Assembly: GCF_017654505.1 (NCBI RefSeq)
Contig: NC_054537.1
Span: forward strand, 68,043,145 to 68,107,144
Direction of reading: 5' to 3'
Length of the DNA stretch: 64,000 nt
Source of the DNA: Polyodon spathula
Lineage: Eukaryota > Chordata > Actinopteri > Acipenseriformes > Polyodontidae
Below, piece after piece: positions 37,821-48,693 of this stretch. The first letter of the stretch is position 1. Each line of letters starts with the position of its first letter. The translations under genes were made by a program, and so were the position numbers. The notes below the pieces were generated by a model. The model worked only from the letters and a program-made list of their open reading frames with translations, had not been told where the DNA came from and made no database searches.

Positions 37821-39094
37821 ATGGGAAAGAAGAGCAGACAGTGGCAAAGGCAGGACAAGCAGCAGCTGAAGAAATGCTGCAGCCACCGTTGGAGCATTGG
37901 CGGTCCTGCCCAGATGTGACACCGGCAAACTGTTGTGGCCGGTGTGAGGAGGACGGCCACAACTGGGCAGGATGCCCCTACAAACAGGTCCAGGAAGAGG
38001 TGCAGTGTTCACCCCAGGCATCAGGGGCCACCCCACTACCTCCAGCACCACCACCTTCACCACCGTCCCAGGAGATCTGGGACTGGTTGATGCACCCTGA
38101 GGCAGACCTCGTCCACGATCTCCCAATAGTTATCAACACGCTGTGGCGTCGAGATGGGGAGAGGTGGGAACAGTGGAAGGAACAACACCACCCGGCGTCC
38201 TTCCCAGAGGTTGCCCTCATGGTAGTTAATTACCTGGCGGTAGACATGGGAGATGCCCCGGTCACTCCAATAAAGAGGGGTGAGCCGCCTTCCCGAGAGC
38301 CAGAGAGGGGTGAGCCGTCTTCCCGAGAGCCAGAGAGGGGTGAGCCGCCTTCCCGAGAGCCAGAGAGGGAGGAGGAGCTGCCGTCGCTCCCAGAGCCAGA
38401 GAGGGAGGAGGAGCTGCCGTCACTCCCACAGCCAGAGAGGGAGGAGGAGCCGCCGCTCCCAGAGCCAGAGAGGGAGGAGCCGCCGCTCCCAGAGCCAGAG
38501 AGGGAGGAGCCGCCACTCCCAGAGCCAGAGAGGCCTGAGCCTGCCTTGCACCGCCCAGGGATGCCACGCCCGCTCCGCTCAGGGATGACTCATTTGGATC
38601 GCCTGGGTTTGCCTGCTGCTTCACATCGCCTGGGGTTGCCTGCTGCTTCTCATCGCTTGGGACTGCTAGTGTCTCCTTTTTGTTTTCTAGGGTTGCCGAG
38701 GGTCTGCCGCCGTCGCCGCCTCCGCCACCAGAGGGAGCCGGGCCGCCGTCGCCGCCTTCGCCACCAGAGGGAGCCGGCCCGCCGTCGCCGCCTCCGCCAC
38801 CAGAGGGAGCCGGCCCGCCGTCGCCGCCTCCGCCACCAGAGGGAGCCGGGCCGCCGTCGCCGCCTCCGCCACCAGAGGGAGCCGGGCCGCCGTCGCCGCC
38901 TCCGCCACCAGAGGGAGCGGGGCCGCCGTCGCCGCCTCCGCCACCAGAGGGAGCCGCCTCCGCCACCGCCACCAGAGGGAGCCGGGCCGCCGTCGCCGCC
39001 TCCGCCACCAGAGGGAGCCGGGCCGCCGTCGCCGCCTCCGCCACCAGAGGGAGCCGGGCCGCCGTGCAACCTCAAGGATTCTCCTGCCTATTGA
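37821..39094 (+). pseudogene. Gag-like ORF with CCHC zinc knuckle and repeat domains
   Basis: ATG 37821 (MGKKSRQW) looks like the natural start, but the long frame runs from about 37841 in another phase, so a small indel lies between. The long frame (to 39094) has CGRCEEDGHNWAGC, a perfect C-x2-C-x4-H-x4-C nucleic-acid-binding knuckle (about residues 32-45). Then come a DxWLMHPEADLVHDLP segment, a 10-12-aa Glu/Pro/Arg repeat (about 38275-38535) and HRPGMP/HRLGLP repeats. After 38700 a 36-bp GC-rich repeat is read here as Arg-rich. In another phase it reads PPSPPPPPEGAG, the version matching sister copies, implying a second frameshift between 38540 and 38700. Confidence 0.6.
38700..39065 (+). 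repeat. 36-bp GC-rich coding minisatellite
   Basis: About ten near-identical units (CCGCCGTCGCCGCCTCCGCC followed by ACCAGAGGGAGCCGG), one shortened near 38950. The unit is a multiple of three and encodes a 12-aa repeat in each frame. Near-identity of units shows recent expansion or homogenisation. Confidence 0.9.
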
Positions 39095-39095
39095 A

Positions 39096-39960
39096 GGCAA
39101 GTAAGGATCTACCACATTCAAGCGGTAGAACCTGGAGAATGTATGCAACATAACCTAGCTAGCCGCCATACAACCCTCTAGTAGATTGCGCAGCTACTCT
39201 CCTAGGTGGGGGTAAGCCAGCACTATCATACTCCACAAATAATGTGTCACCAATCCAAGGCGACAGTCGCTGTTTTGAGAGGGGCTGTCCTAGGGTCTGT
39301 ATACTGTTACAGACAAACAGCTGGTCAGTATGATGCAGAGCTATCCACATAAGAAATTTAATCTCCTATCCTTCGAAGCAAAGAGGTGGATGGAAAGACT
39401 CCAATTCCACAGACTTTCATGTGGAAGGCTGTAATCCCCTTGGGGAGGAACCCATGGTTTGTATGCAGTTACACCCTGCTGCCATCGTCCCAAATACGCA
39501 TACAGGAGCTGTGCATCGACAGTGCCTGCAACTCACTGACCCGCTTAGCGGAGGTGGTAGCCAGGAGGAAGGCTTTCTTCATTGACAGAAGCTTCAACTC
39601 TATGGAGTGTATAGGTTCAAACAGGGTCTTCATGAGAGCCTCCAGTACAACATCAAGGCTCCACTTGGGGAGAGTGGTCCTCCTTGGACAGCTTACCTGC
39701 TGAATGCCCTTGAGAAACCGGGTCACCAAAAATTGTGCATCCAGAGATACCGAATCTATGGAGGCATGGGACACAGAGATTTCAGCTAAATGCACCTTCA
39801 GTGTGGAAGGTGACCTACCAGCATCAAGCAGTTCTTTCAGAAACTTAAAGATAAACTGCATGGGGCAAGAAACTGGGTCATAACTTCTTGTCAGACACCA
39901 ATTCTGGAAATACTTCCACTTACAAGCATACAGCGACCTAGTGGAGTCTGCCATAGCACT
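39096..39960 (-). pseudogene. DIRS tyrosine recombinase pseudogene
   Basis: The minus-strand frame 39954-39469 has MADSTRSLYACKWKYFQNWC and onward: the SAM-like core-binding domain of a DIRS-type tyrosine recombinase. Its end, SAKRVSELQAL, contains the first catalytic Arg. The frame then stops, and the remainder is in shifted frames. 39350-39159 has LSKQRLSPWIGDTL ... VAAQSTRGLYGG, where the catalytic HxxR box reads QSTR (His replaced by Gln). 39151-39100 has TFSRFYRLNVVDPYL with the nucleophile Tyr. All four catalytic positions are thus traceable, one altered, with frameshifts and stops. This enzyme normally integrates the circular DNA copy. Confidence 0.75.
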
Positions 39961-40009
39961 CTGCCGAGTTCCTACAACCGTGTCTGATAGCCCTTAGTCT
40001 GTCCAGCTA

Positions 40010-40226
40010 TCCCATAACTTGAACCTGGCAGGTTGCAGATGCTGGAGAGTGTCTCTCGTCTGACTGCAGTGCAGTACAAACACACAGACAATTACTTTCA
40101 GGTGCAAGGGTGTTTATTGACAATGATAACAATGTCCAGAGCCCTAAAGCAAACACCTGTAAATAATAAATGCTGGAGTGATACAGCTGCATGTATCACT
40201 TGTAACTGTAGTCCCCGTTTTGACCC
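40010..40226 (-). repeat. LTR-like 3' end piece, minus strand
   Basis: On the minus strand, CAATAAACACCCTTGCACC (about 40112) followed by a GC-balanced tail ending near 40010 looks like the R/U5 end of an LTR. It abuts DIRS sequence at about 40000. Confidence 0.35.
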
Positions 40227-40380
40227 TGTAACAGGGCTGGGAGCCCTGTGCAAGAGAAGGGGGCAGGGCAGAGTCATGCTCCTATGAAATGTATTTGTTT
40301 TGTTGTATTATTGTTATTGTTATTTTTATTATTGTTATGATTTATTATATATATTTAAATGACGGTGAAAACCGTCATCG
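40227..40380 (+). repeat. 5' fragment of an LTR related to 35526
   Basis: TGTAACAGGGCTGGGAGCCC at 40227 matches the start of the LTR at 35526. AT-rich sequence follows until a short palindrome GACGGTGAAAACCGTC at about 40360. Confidence 0.5.
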
Positions 40381-40382
40381 TA

Positions 40383-40687
40383 CCAAGCATTGCGTGCACC
40401 AAATGCGCTGAGGTGCTATGTACCTAGCACCATGCGCACCAAGTGCACTAAGCACTGGGCGCACCGATTGCACTGAGCACCATATGCACAGAGCGCATTG
40501 AGTGGACTGAGCACCGAGCACACTGCGTGCACCGGGTGCCATGTGCACTGAGTACCATGTGCACCAGGGTTGTGTGTGCACCAAGGTGCTATGCCCACAA
40601 TACGCAATCAGTGCAGTAAGCACCGTGAGCACTGTGTGCACCGGACTCCGAGTGCACTGGGCAACACATGCACCGAGTGCACCGGGG

Positions 40688-40690
<3 letters not shown>
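40383..40690. repeat. GCAC-rich degenerate minisatellite
   Basis: Repeats of a 10-14-bp unit of the type GAGCACCGNGTGCACT, each with internal GTGCAC/GAGCAC palindromes, run for about 300 bp up to a poly-G tract. Open in several frames on both strands, but with no similarity to a protein I know. Confidence 0.75.

Positions 40691-40691
<1 letters not shown>

Positions 40692-40718
<27 letters not shown>
40692..40718. repeat. G27 homopolymer
   Basis: Twenty-seven consecutive G. Potential quadruplex former and likely site of sequencing length error. Confidence 0.9.
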
Positions 40719-41001
40719 CAGCTGAAGCAGCGGTGCCTACCCTAACCACGTGTAGTCACATGTCTTTTCAGCACGTAATTTATACCAGGGGACACACAGG
40801 CTGAAGCCGCGGCGGGCGAATCTGTGGACGGAGTACAATGTAATAATACAATTACAACAATATTTCAGGGGAGCACACTGCTGTTGTTGAGGTGGTCGGG
40901 CCGGGGCAGCCAGCATGGTCTTTTTTTTAACCTAGCTGCTGCACAACAATACTGTGTGCACACTGCAGATGTGCCAGCAAGGGTCTTTAGTCAACAACAA
41001 T

Positions 41002-41006
<5 letters not shown>

Positions 41007-41070
<64 letters not shown>
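41007..41070. repeat. (TA)n microsatellite
   Basis: About 32 uninterrupted TA units next to the left end of the Tc1 element. Confidence 0.95.
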
Positions 41071-41075
<5 letters not shown>

Positions 41076-41109
41076 AGATATATAACACAGCATGCAGTGT
41101 GTGTCACAC

Positions 41110-42778
41110 AACGTTTTCATAAGTCGAACCTTGCGTTAAGAGAGTCTCTTCATGTTTACGGATGTACAGAATTAAAGTAATAGACAAATTTCATCTGTTT
41201 AAGAAAATTTGTGATTTTTAAAGTCTAAAACTCAGAATCAATCTATGGTAAGGTATTATTCCACTAATAAGGTGTAATAAGGTGTAAGGTGACATTGGTT
41301 TTATGTTGGGAAATATTTTTAAGAAAAATAAAAAACTGAAATATCTTGCTTGCATAAGTATTCAACCCCTGTGCTGTGGAAGCTCCCAGTTTGCACCGAT
41401 GAAAGAAATTGCCCTAACAAGGACACAATTACCTTACCATTGGCCTCCACCTGTGAACCATTAAAGTTGCTGTCACATTTTCTGGATAAAAACCCCACTG
41501 TTGAAGGATCATTGGTAAGGCTGTGAATCTGAAGGAAAATGAAGACCAAAGAGCATTCTACAGAAGTTAGAGATAAAGTAATACAAATGCATAGATTAGG
41601 GAAAGGGTACAAAATAATATCCAAGTGTTTGGATATCCCAGTGAGCACAGTTGGATCAATAATCAGGAAGTGGAAGCTGCATCACACCACCCAGGCACTG
41701 CCAAGAAAAGGCCGTCCCTCAAAACTCAGCGCTCAAACAAGAAGGAGACTTGTGAGAGAAGCCACAGAGAGGCCAACAATCACTTTGAAGGAGCTACAGA
41801 GTTCAGTGGCTGGGAGTGGAGTAATGGTGCACCAGTCAACCATATCAAGAGCTCTGCATAACAATGGCTTGTATGGAAGGGTGGCAAGAAAGAAGCCGTT
41901 ACTCAAAAAGTACCATCTGAAAGCACGTCTGGAGCTTGCCAGGAAAGCATGAGAGTGACCCAGCTGCGATGTGGGAAAAGGTTTTGTGGTCAGATGAGAC
42001 CAAGATAGAGCTTTTTGGCCAAAATTCAAAGCACTATGTTTGGAGCAAACCTAACACTGCCCATGCCTCAAGACACACCATCCCTACAGTGAAGTATGGT
42101 GGTGGCAGCATCATGCTGTGGGGATGCTTCTCATCAGCAGGGGCTGGGCATCTTGTTACAATTGAAGGACAAATGGATGGAGCAAAATACAGGAAAATAC
42201 TGCAAGAGAATCTGTTGCAGTCTGCTAAAAAACTGAAGCTTGGGAGGAAATTTACCTTTCAGCAGGACAATGATCCCAAGCACAAGGTCAAAGCAACATT
42301 GGAGTGGCTCAAAAACAAAAACGTGAATGTCCTACAGTGGCCCAGTCAAAGTCCTGATCTCAATCCCATTGAGAATCTGTGGCACTATTTGAAAATTGCA
42401 GTCCACAAACGTTGCCCAACCAACCTGAACAACCTGGAGCAAATCTGCCAAGAAGAATGGTCCAAAATCACTCCGACACTGTGTGCAAAGCTGGTTCATC
42501 ATTATCCCAAAAGACTTAAAGCTGTTATTGCAGCGAAAGGTGGCTCTACCAAATATTAATATGTGGGAGTTGAATATTTATGCAAGCAAGCTATTTCAGT
42601 TTTGTATTTTTCTTAAAAATATTTCCCAACATAAAACCAATGTCATCGTCCAATAATTGATTTTGAGTTTAAGTGTTTTAAAACAAAATATCGAACAGAA
42701 CGAAATGTCAATGTACCATTTGTAATTCAGTAATATGAGAGAATTGGTCAGGGGTCTGAATACTTTTGCAAGCCACTG
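41110..42778 (+). mobile_element. Tc1/mariner element inserted in DIRS
   Basis: The right end is clear: reverse complement CAGTGGCTTGCAAAAGTATT ending at 42778 with TA following. Inner inverted repeats match well (GACATTGGTTTTATGTTGGG at about 41291, inverted at about 42625). The outer left repeat is diverged and carries an inserted AAGGTGTAATAAGGTG patch near 41265, so the left limit is uncertain by tens of bases. DIRS sequence resumes at about 42785. Confidence 0.8.
41539..42559 (+). pseudogene. Tc1 transposase with a single frameshift
   Basis: The ATG at 41539 (MKTKEHSTEVRDKVIQMHRL) opens the DNA-binding half: helix-turn-helix LDIPVSTVGSIIRKWK, then the GRPSKLSAQTRRRL hook and a second HTH (VMVHQSTISRALHNNGLYGR). 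Near 41945-41949 one extra base shifts the phase; the first frame stops at 41952. The second frame continues to TAA 42557-42559 with all three catalytic acidic residues present: D in WSDETKIELFG, D in QQDNDPKHK, E in PDLNPIENLW. The C-terminus GGSTKY is intact. It is far less damaged than the copy at 14.8 kb and is a different subfamily. Confidence 0.9.
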
Positions 42779-42784
42779 TATATT

Positions 42785-43321
42785 AAAACTGCCAGGTCAG
42801 TCACTCGGCAGTGGGGGTAAGGCAGAGCCTAGCCCCGGTGGAGGACGTGCTTCCATGTGCGTGAAAAGCTGTAAAAGACAACAACATTCACTCCTTTAAA
42901 TCAATACTGCACAGGAACTCGATTCATGTACCACAAACAGGACAGAAGCAGCCTGCAACGCAATCGCATGCAGGTTGCTGAGTAAAAAAAAAGAAAAAGG
43001 TTAAATCAGGAGTCACTGATTCCGTGAAAGCAGCCAGCCAGCTTTCAGCCTGAAAGGCAAGGGAACTACAGCAAACTCAAGGTCCTTTTTCCCAATACAT
43101 TCAGATACCAACACAGGGTCTTACCTTACCATCTTGTGAGGCAAAAAGAAAAATGGCTTCCTCAGTATAATGGTTTTAATCCCTCAGTAGGCAGGACTGA
43201 GGGCATCATCCCAGGACAGTATCATCTCTCTAGTATAGAGAACTAGGAAAACACCTACCAATAGGGGAGACATATCCCATACCTAATGTTGGTTGGTGGT
43301 CATCTTCGAATTGAAAGGGAA
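42785..43321 (-). repeat. DIRS left terminal repeat
   Basis: The reverse complement of 43130-43320 matches 36985-37165. The inner part shares AGCCCCGGTGGAGGA-like sequence with the short DIRS element at 7450. Confidence 0.75.
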
Positions 43322-43978
43322 CTGGCCTGGCTGTAAAATTTATAGAGCGGCAGTCTATTTTCTGCAAACTAACCCTATATTTTAAACCCCTTTGGAGCCT
43401 CCAGTTACAAAAGAAACAAAGCTTATTTTTTCCTTGCTTTGACTGAGCCAGCCCCCTCTGAATTACAGACAGATACAGGGAGGCTGTGTTCCATCACAGG
43501 ATGAATTTATAAACTTGACTTAAACGTCTTCTGAAGAATTTATGAATTGCAGTTAATAATCAGCTTTATCCACTTCAAGAGAAAGAACCACATTTTGAAG
43601 ATACTGAGGTCTGCTAAGTAGCCCAAGGGAACTGCCCCTGCATCCCATTAAATATGAAAAAATAACCTCACTACCACAGGAGGTAAAACATTTCAGTCTC
43701 TACTCCTTTTACGTGGTCTTACTCCCCCTCTCTAATGCTTAAGTAAGCATCACAATTCCACCTTTTTTATTCCTGAGGGAGAAGCTATTTAATGTTTTCA
43801 TCTTTGAATGGTATCTTTTTCTGCCTATTTTTCTTTTTTTATTTATATATTTTTTTTTTTACGAGTCTCTTATTTTCAACTTTTATGGATTTTCTTTTTA
43901 CACTGAGGAAGTGTTAGCTAGAACATAAGCAGTGTGTTGATCTGTTTGCCATTAGACTGCTTGGCAACCAGAAAAAAA

Positions 43979-44034
<56 letters not shown>

Positions 44035-44708
44035 TAACACTTGAGTTTTATTCTTCACAGTCAAACGTGTAATAGCTAACTTTTGAAAAGGAAGTAATAC
44101 CATTTCAAAAGATGTTTGAATGAATGTGTGTATGTGCACATGTTGGAAATTAGCATGTGGCTTGTGTCATTGTGCATTGATAGAAAGGGGACCACACGGA
44201 GGCCTCTGTTTATTTGGCATTTTTATAATCTTAAAAGTAATTTTTTGAAGAACATTAAAACACAGTACAGAAAGCACAAATTCCCAATTGAAGCTGAACG
44301 TGTATTCAGAATCAATCTGACATGAAAAGTTTGACATGTAAAGTTAGTCGGATCCTCATTTTTCTTTTTTTTTTCCTTAATCAGTTTTGCTCTGGCGCAT
44401 CTTTGCTGAACAAGCCAAAAAAGTGTTTTGACAACCTATATTCATGACAGAGTTATGCATGCAGTTAAGACAAAAGAGTTGGCTTCACTGCAGAGGTGGT
44501 ATCCTGTGCATAGAGAATGGGATGTTGACAGTGTGTGTTTATATGATCTTTAATATTTTTTTTTTTTTATATTTGGGGTCCAGATTGGTTATAGCTGAAA
44601 GTTTGTTATAATGAAAGGCGTTATAGCCGCAGGCTGAGGGCATTACACCCTGGAGGTAACACTAGTCTTCCTGAGGGGCATTTAATTTTCCATTAATATA
44701 CGAGTCAG
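43322..44708. other. No gene seen
   Basis: Spacer with A25 plus (AC)n at about 43971-44033 and T-rich runs at 43850-43860 and 44550-44570. Confidence 0.5.
43971..44033. repeat. A25-(AC)19 compound microsatellite
   Basis: A homopolymer runs directly into about 19 AC units. Confidence 0.95.
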
Positions 44709-45420
44709 TGTGGCAGAGAAAGAATGAATCTTGGTTATAAATCTCCCTCCTGACCTGTGAGGGCGCTGTGTAAAGGGAACAAAGTGCCCTCGACTGGATG
44801 GCCTGGAAATTAATTCCTAGGGTTAGGTGGAAGTCGGACATCTAGAAAGGGGGCAGAGCTATAGTACACCAAGTCATCGACCTGGAAGACAACTGGCAAC
44901 TGCGGATTGGATGAGAACCAGTTGCACTCGTTAACCAAGGGGACGTGACTGACGGTACATAAGAGGTGATCTGTTTCTTTGTTATGGTTAAGCTGAACCG
45001 AAAGGAGTACTGTGAAATTATCGTGAGTATTTTGTTTGTTTTGTTGTGTCGAAAAATCTACTTGTTTTTTATTATTAGATGGCTAACACGATCTGGAGCT
45101 GTCACTACAGGCCAGCACTAAACCCGGACAACACTGCATCTTTGTTTACAAATAAATTGTTTTCACCACAAGCACAATAACAATCACTCTGGACTTGTGA
45201 ATGTGTGTCTTTGTGTGTGTTCTACTGTGTTTATTATTTATAAACAGTGTCTTATTATTTCGGGGCTGCAACCCAATGTTTTGGAGCAATGGAATACACA
45301 TTGCTGTTTATTGCCTGGGATTATTCTTTGTGGTTACCAGACCAGGATTATAAACAGTAAAACCCATTTGGATCTTGAACTTTGTCTGTCTTCTGTTTCA
45401 CAATCACGTCATCACAACAC
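44709..45420 (+). repeat. LTR-like block
   Basis: Starts TGTGGCAGAGAAAGAATG, the same opening as the LTR at 37307. It contains a GC-balanced U3-like region, a TATA-like GTACATAAGAGGTG (about 44957) and AATAAATTG (about 45150). The 3' end is not definable, and no target duplication was found. Confidence 0.45.
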
Positions 45421-47467
45421 AGCACTGCAAACCACTTTGCCTCAGTCAAAATAGTAAGAGGTTGGATAGTAAACATGAATTTACATATTGTAAAGCCATA
45501 TATATTTGCAAGCTTTTTATTATGTGTTTTTCGCATAAACATTTTTGGCATGAATATCTTACTGCTGTACATATAATGAAGTAATATACTACTACCAGTG
45601 CAACAGGTCGCCAACATTGCTGGAGCAAAGTAAGTTTTATGAGTGTGATTCACCAAATAATTTGGCTGCAAATATTTATGGCTTTACATTATTGTGTTTA
45701 AATATAGCTGATACAGCATAAGTAAATAATCTAAATAACAGAAATAAATAATAGAAAATGTTTTTGAAGTTCATACCACAAGTTTTTTTCTTTCTTTTGT
45801 AGTACATTTTTTAATTCATTTTCTGTCACAGCCATTAAACTTTTAATTCAGCCATTTTATCTTGTTTTTTAGGAGTGGAGGTGGAAGGCATTACTTTGAA
45901 AAGGGCAGGACTGACAGTGATGTGAACGAATGACATGATAGACTATTGCCAAATGGTGTAAGGATATGAGGGCAGTAGTTAAATCTACTCCTATGATGAG
46001 GTTTTGACCAATCACAGGCCAGAATTTCCAAGAACTATATATAATAGAATATAATAGAATTGTCTTCAGATATGAACAGACACATTAAAAAAAGTGTCAC
46101 CTTCAGTCAAAACCAGTGCACCTTATTCATTTTAAGAAAAAAAAAAAAAAAGCACTGTCCTTAACAATAGTCAAGTTGAGATTTGCTAGCATTTGGGACA
46201 ATGTATAATCTCTCATTTCTCATCACTCTTGTTTGTTTTTGTGTTACCTCTTGTTTGTTTGTTACAGAGAGATCAGTGGGCTGTCAGTCATCTTGACCGG
46301 CAGCACTCAGTTCCTTCTCATTTGGAATTCTAAACAGGGTCAATATTGTCAGGTCAATGGAATTCAGGTCAGGTTTAAAATGACCCTGACACAACAGACC
46401 TAAACTTGTATGAATCCTGCTTAACAAGCCTTATCTATAACAGTCATTCTTGGATGTTTCCCTGAATTACTATATTTTCACAGTTGACTGATAAACAGTA
46501 TCCAAGATGTGTCTAAAATAAAGTAACAGTGAGTAGATTGGCAATCGGATATTAACCTCATCGTTATACTCATACCTAGACCTTACCCATGTGATTTAGA
46601 TGTAGGTTTAGGTTTCATTTTTTATGTTTGACGTTGCTCACCGCGATAAAAATACTTAAAATGCAATTTCCCCCAAATCCAGGTTTACATTTGCAGTTGG
46701 AGTTATGTGATTCAAAATATTCAAAAACTTTATACAAGTTAACTGTTGGGTGTATAAAAAGACAGCGACTTATTGTGTAAATGTTATATTATATTATATT
46801 ATATTATGCTTTAAAACAATAAATGTACCTGCACTATCATGGTTCCCTTTCAATATAATGTACAAGTGACTTTATTCATTACGTTCGTTTTTTTTTTTTT
46901 TTTTAAAAGTAGTGTTACAAAAAAATAAAGGAAATGACCTGCAGTCAGAAAAGGATATACATGAAAAAAGCCAGTAGTCTAAGGGCAAAGCTGTTAACCT
47001 TTTGTTAAAACTTGCCTAGGTCTGCAAATATTAAAATGTGTTAATACATCAACCTATGAGAAACTGAATCTGAAGGCTGAACTCGGGTCCTGGTTGGCAG
47101 AAACCACCATGACAGTTCTCCCATAGAATACAATGATGGGATCATTCATTTATAACATAATGTTTCACTTCAACTTGAATGCATTGCATGCATGTACTTC
47201 TAAGTAGGATTTGATTCTGTGTAAAGATTTTATTCTAGATGTATATTTTCAAAGTCACTTTAAATCACGGAAAAAGAGTCAAAGGGATGGAAACAACAGA
47301 GACAGGATTTAGTATTTCATTCCATTAGTAGAGACCAATGGTATCTGCAACCACTTACAAAGAGCTTTCCACTGTTTGTTTAAACTATATTTTACACCAC
47401 CATCTTATACATTGTAAATTGGGTACTACTAAAACATTTAGAGCTTAATCTATTTTTTTTTCAAATA
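45421..47467. other. No gene seen
   Basis: AT-rich spacer with A/T runs (46137-46151, 46889-46905) and a short ATATT repeat at 46787-46806. 45870-46000 and 46260-46400 are more complex, possibly conserved non-coding. Confidence 0.4.
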
Positions 47468-48693
47468 CAGTCAAACCTGTATTAAGAGACTACTCAAGGG
47501 ACAGTCTAATAGTGGCCTCTTAACACAGGTGGTCTCTTAAAAGAGGGCCCATAACTAATGGATTTTCTATTTGTCTCTGACATGCTTTCCTGTAATTATG
47601 TATTTCTTACATACACTGTAAAAGCCAGCAGATGTAATATGAACAAAAGGAAGTATATTGTTCAATAACATTCATTTAGATAATGCATTTACAAAACAAA
47701 TTATTTTGTGAAAGTAATGAATGCTTGCCTGTCTCAGGTCATGCAAAATGTTTTAAATCCTTTGTAAATTTCAATGTCTGTGTCTGCCTTTAAGGTACAT
47801 GTTGATTCATTGCATCCTAAAACCGACGCCAGCATAAGATCTTTTTCGATTGCCGCACACATTGTTTTCTTATAAGTGTGGCTTGAATTTTTCAGTGTTT
47901 ATTTTTCTTTTAATGGTTTGCCTTTAAGTCTTAAGCCGCTACATCCTAATTATGAGAACATTCTGTTAAATTAGTGGGAAAGAACAACACAACATTAAAC
48001 AGACCCGTATGAAGCTATCTAGTTCCCAGGCAAGTGCGAGAACGAAATGCAAGTTAAAGTAGCATCTGGGGGAAGTGATTAATGTCATTGCTTGCTCTTG
48101 TGTTCGAATAATGAAGAAGGTGAAACAGAATCAGCAAGTCAATCAGGACATCAAGTTAAAAGAAGCGACTTTGTTTAGTAATTAACAGTTTAATTAAGAT
48201 ATTGAATCGGCTTAAAACACGGTCACCTGAACAAAAATAAAACCCCCAAATTTCCAGCCCAAGTTCTTTTCGTTTCAAAATGTTGTATTTGTGTCTTTCT
48301 AGTGCCAATATTTCTCAGCAGTTTTTCTGGCACTTACTGTTTTTACAAGTTTAATAACTTTAATTCTGTCATCTAAGGAGGACCTTTTGTTTCTCCACAT
48401 TTTCTCTCTTCCTTTACAAGAGAGCGCTGTTGCTTTATTAATTACTGATAAAAGACTGCTAAAATGGTTACTGTATTCCTTTGAATTTAGGATGTACCAT
48501 TTAAAAACATATTGTTCTTCTAATAGCCCTGTTTAGGGTGCTCAGTACAGGTTTGAGTCCGTTGCTGGGTAAGAGAATTGTTGTCGCTTAATACAGTTAA
48601 ATAGAAACACAAATATAATTGGGAGAAATTTAAAGCTGTCACTTAGACCAGGTGGTTGCTAAATAAAAGTGGTCACATGAGCAGGTTTGACTG
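47468..48693. mobile_element. Non-autonomous pogo/Tigger-like element
   Basis: The left end CAGTCAAACCTGTATTAAGA and the reverse complement of the right end (CAGTCAAACCTGCTCATGTG) share the CAGTCAAACCTG terminus. TA precedes the left end, while the right flank reads CA. Inside the left end, GTGGTCTCTTAA-type repeats occur, typical of such ends. No transposase frame in 1,226 bp. Confidence 0.55.

Larger units (their letters stand above)
37307..39094 (+). mobile_element. LTR retrotransposon (gag-like only) inserted in DIRS
   Basis: The 5' LTR (37307-37722) is followed by TTGATGTCAGAATGGGC, a diverged tRNA-Leu-type primer-binding site, then a gag-like frame. DIRS recombinase sequence resumes at about 39095 with no polymerase genes or 3' LTR between. 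The copy is therefore 3'-deleted, or belongs to a non-autonomous family. Confidence 0.7.
36955..43321 (-). mobile_element. DIRS-type retrotransposon, fragmented by nested insertions
   Basis: 36985-37165 is an imperfect inverted copy of 43130-43320, giving the inverted terminal repeats of a DIRS element. A GGAACCAGGGTTACGGTAAG segment near 37225 is the exact reverse complement of the sequence near 36963-36985. The motif TTCAATTC(A/G)AAGATGA follows it (about 37256), as expected for the internal complementary region beside the right terminal repeat. The tyrosine recombinase lies in between on the minus strand (39.96-39.10 kb). No reverse transcriptase, RNase H or methyltransferase remains; that part is replaced by LTR debris (40.0-41.1 kb) and a Tc1 element. 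Confidence 0.8.

Noticed and set aside
37841..39094. A 417-aa open frame as a possible host gene
   Set aside because: It lies directly behind an LTR and primer-binding-like site, has a Gag-type zinc knuckle, and its length depends on a 36-bp repeat that keeps every frame open.
38262..39151. Long Gly/Pro/Arg-rich frames on both strands
   Set aside because: Shadows of the GC-rich minisatellite, with no independent support.
40375..40804. Overlapping 60-124-aa frames
   Set aside because: They are translations of the GCAC minisatellite and the G27 run.
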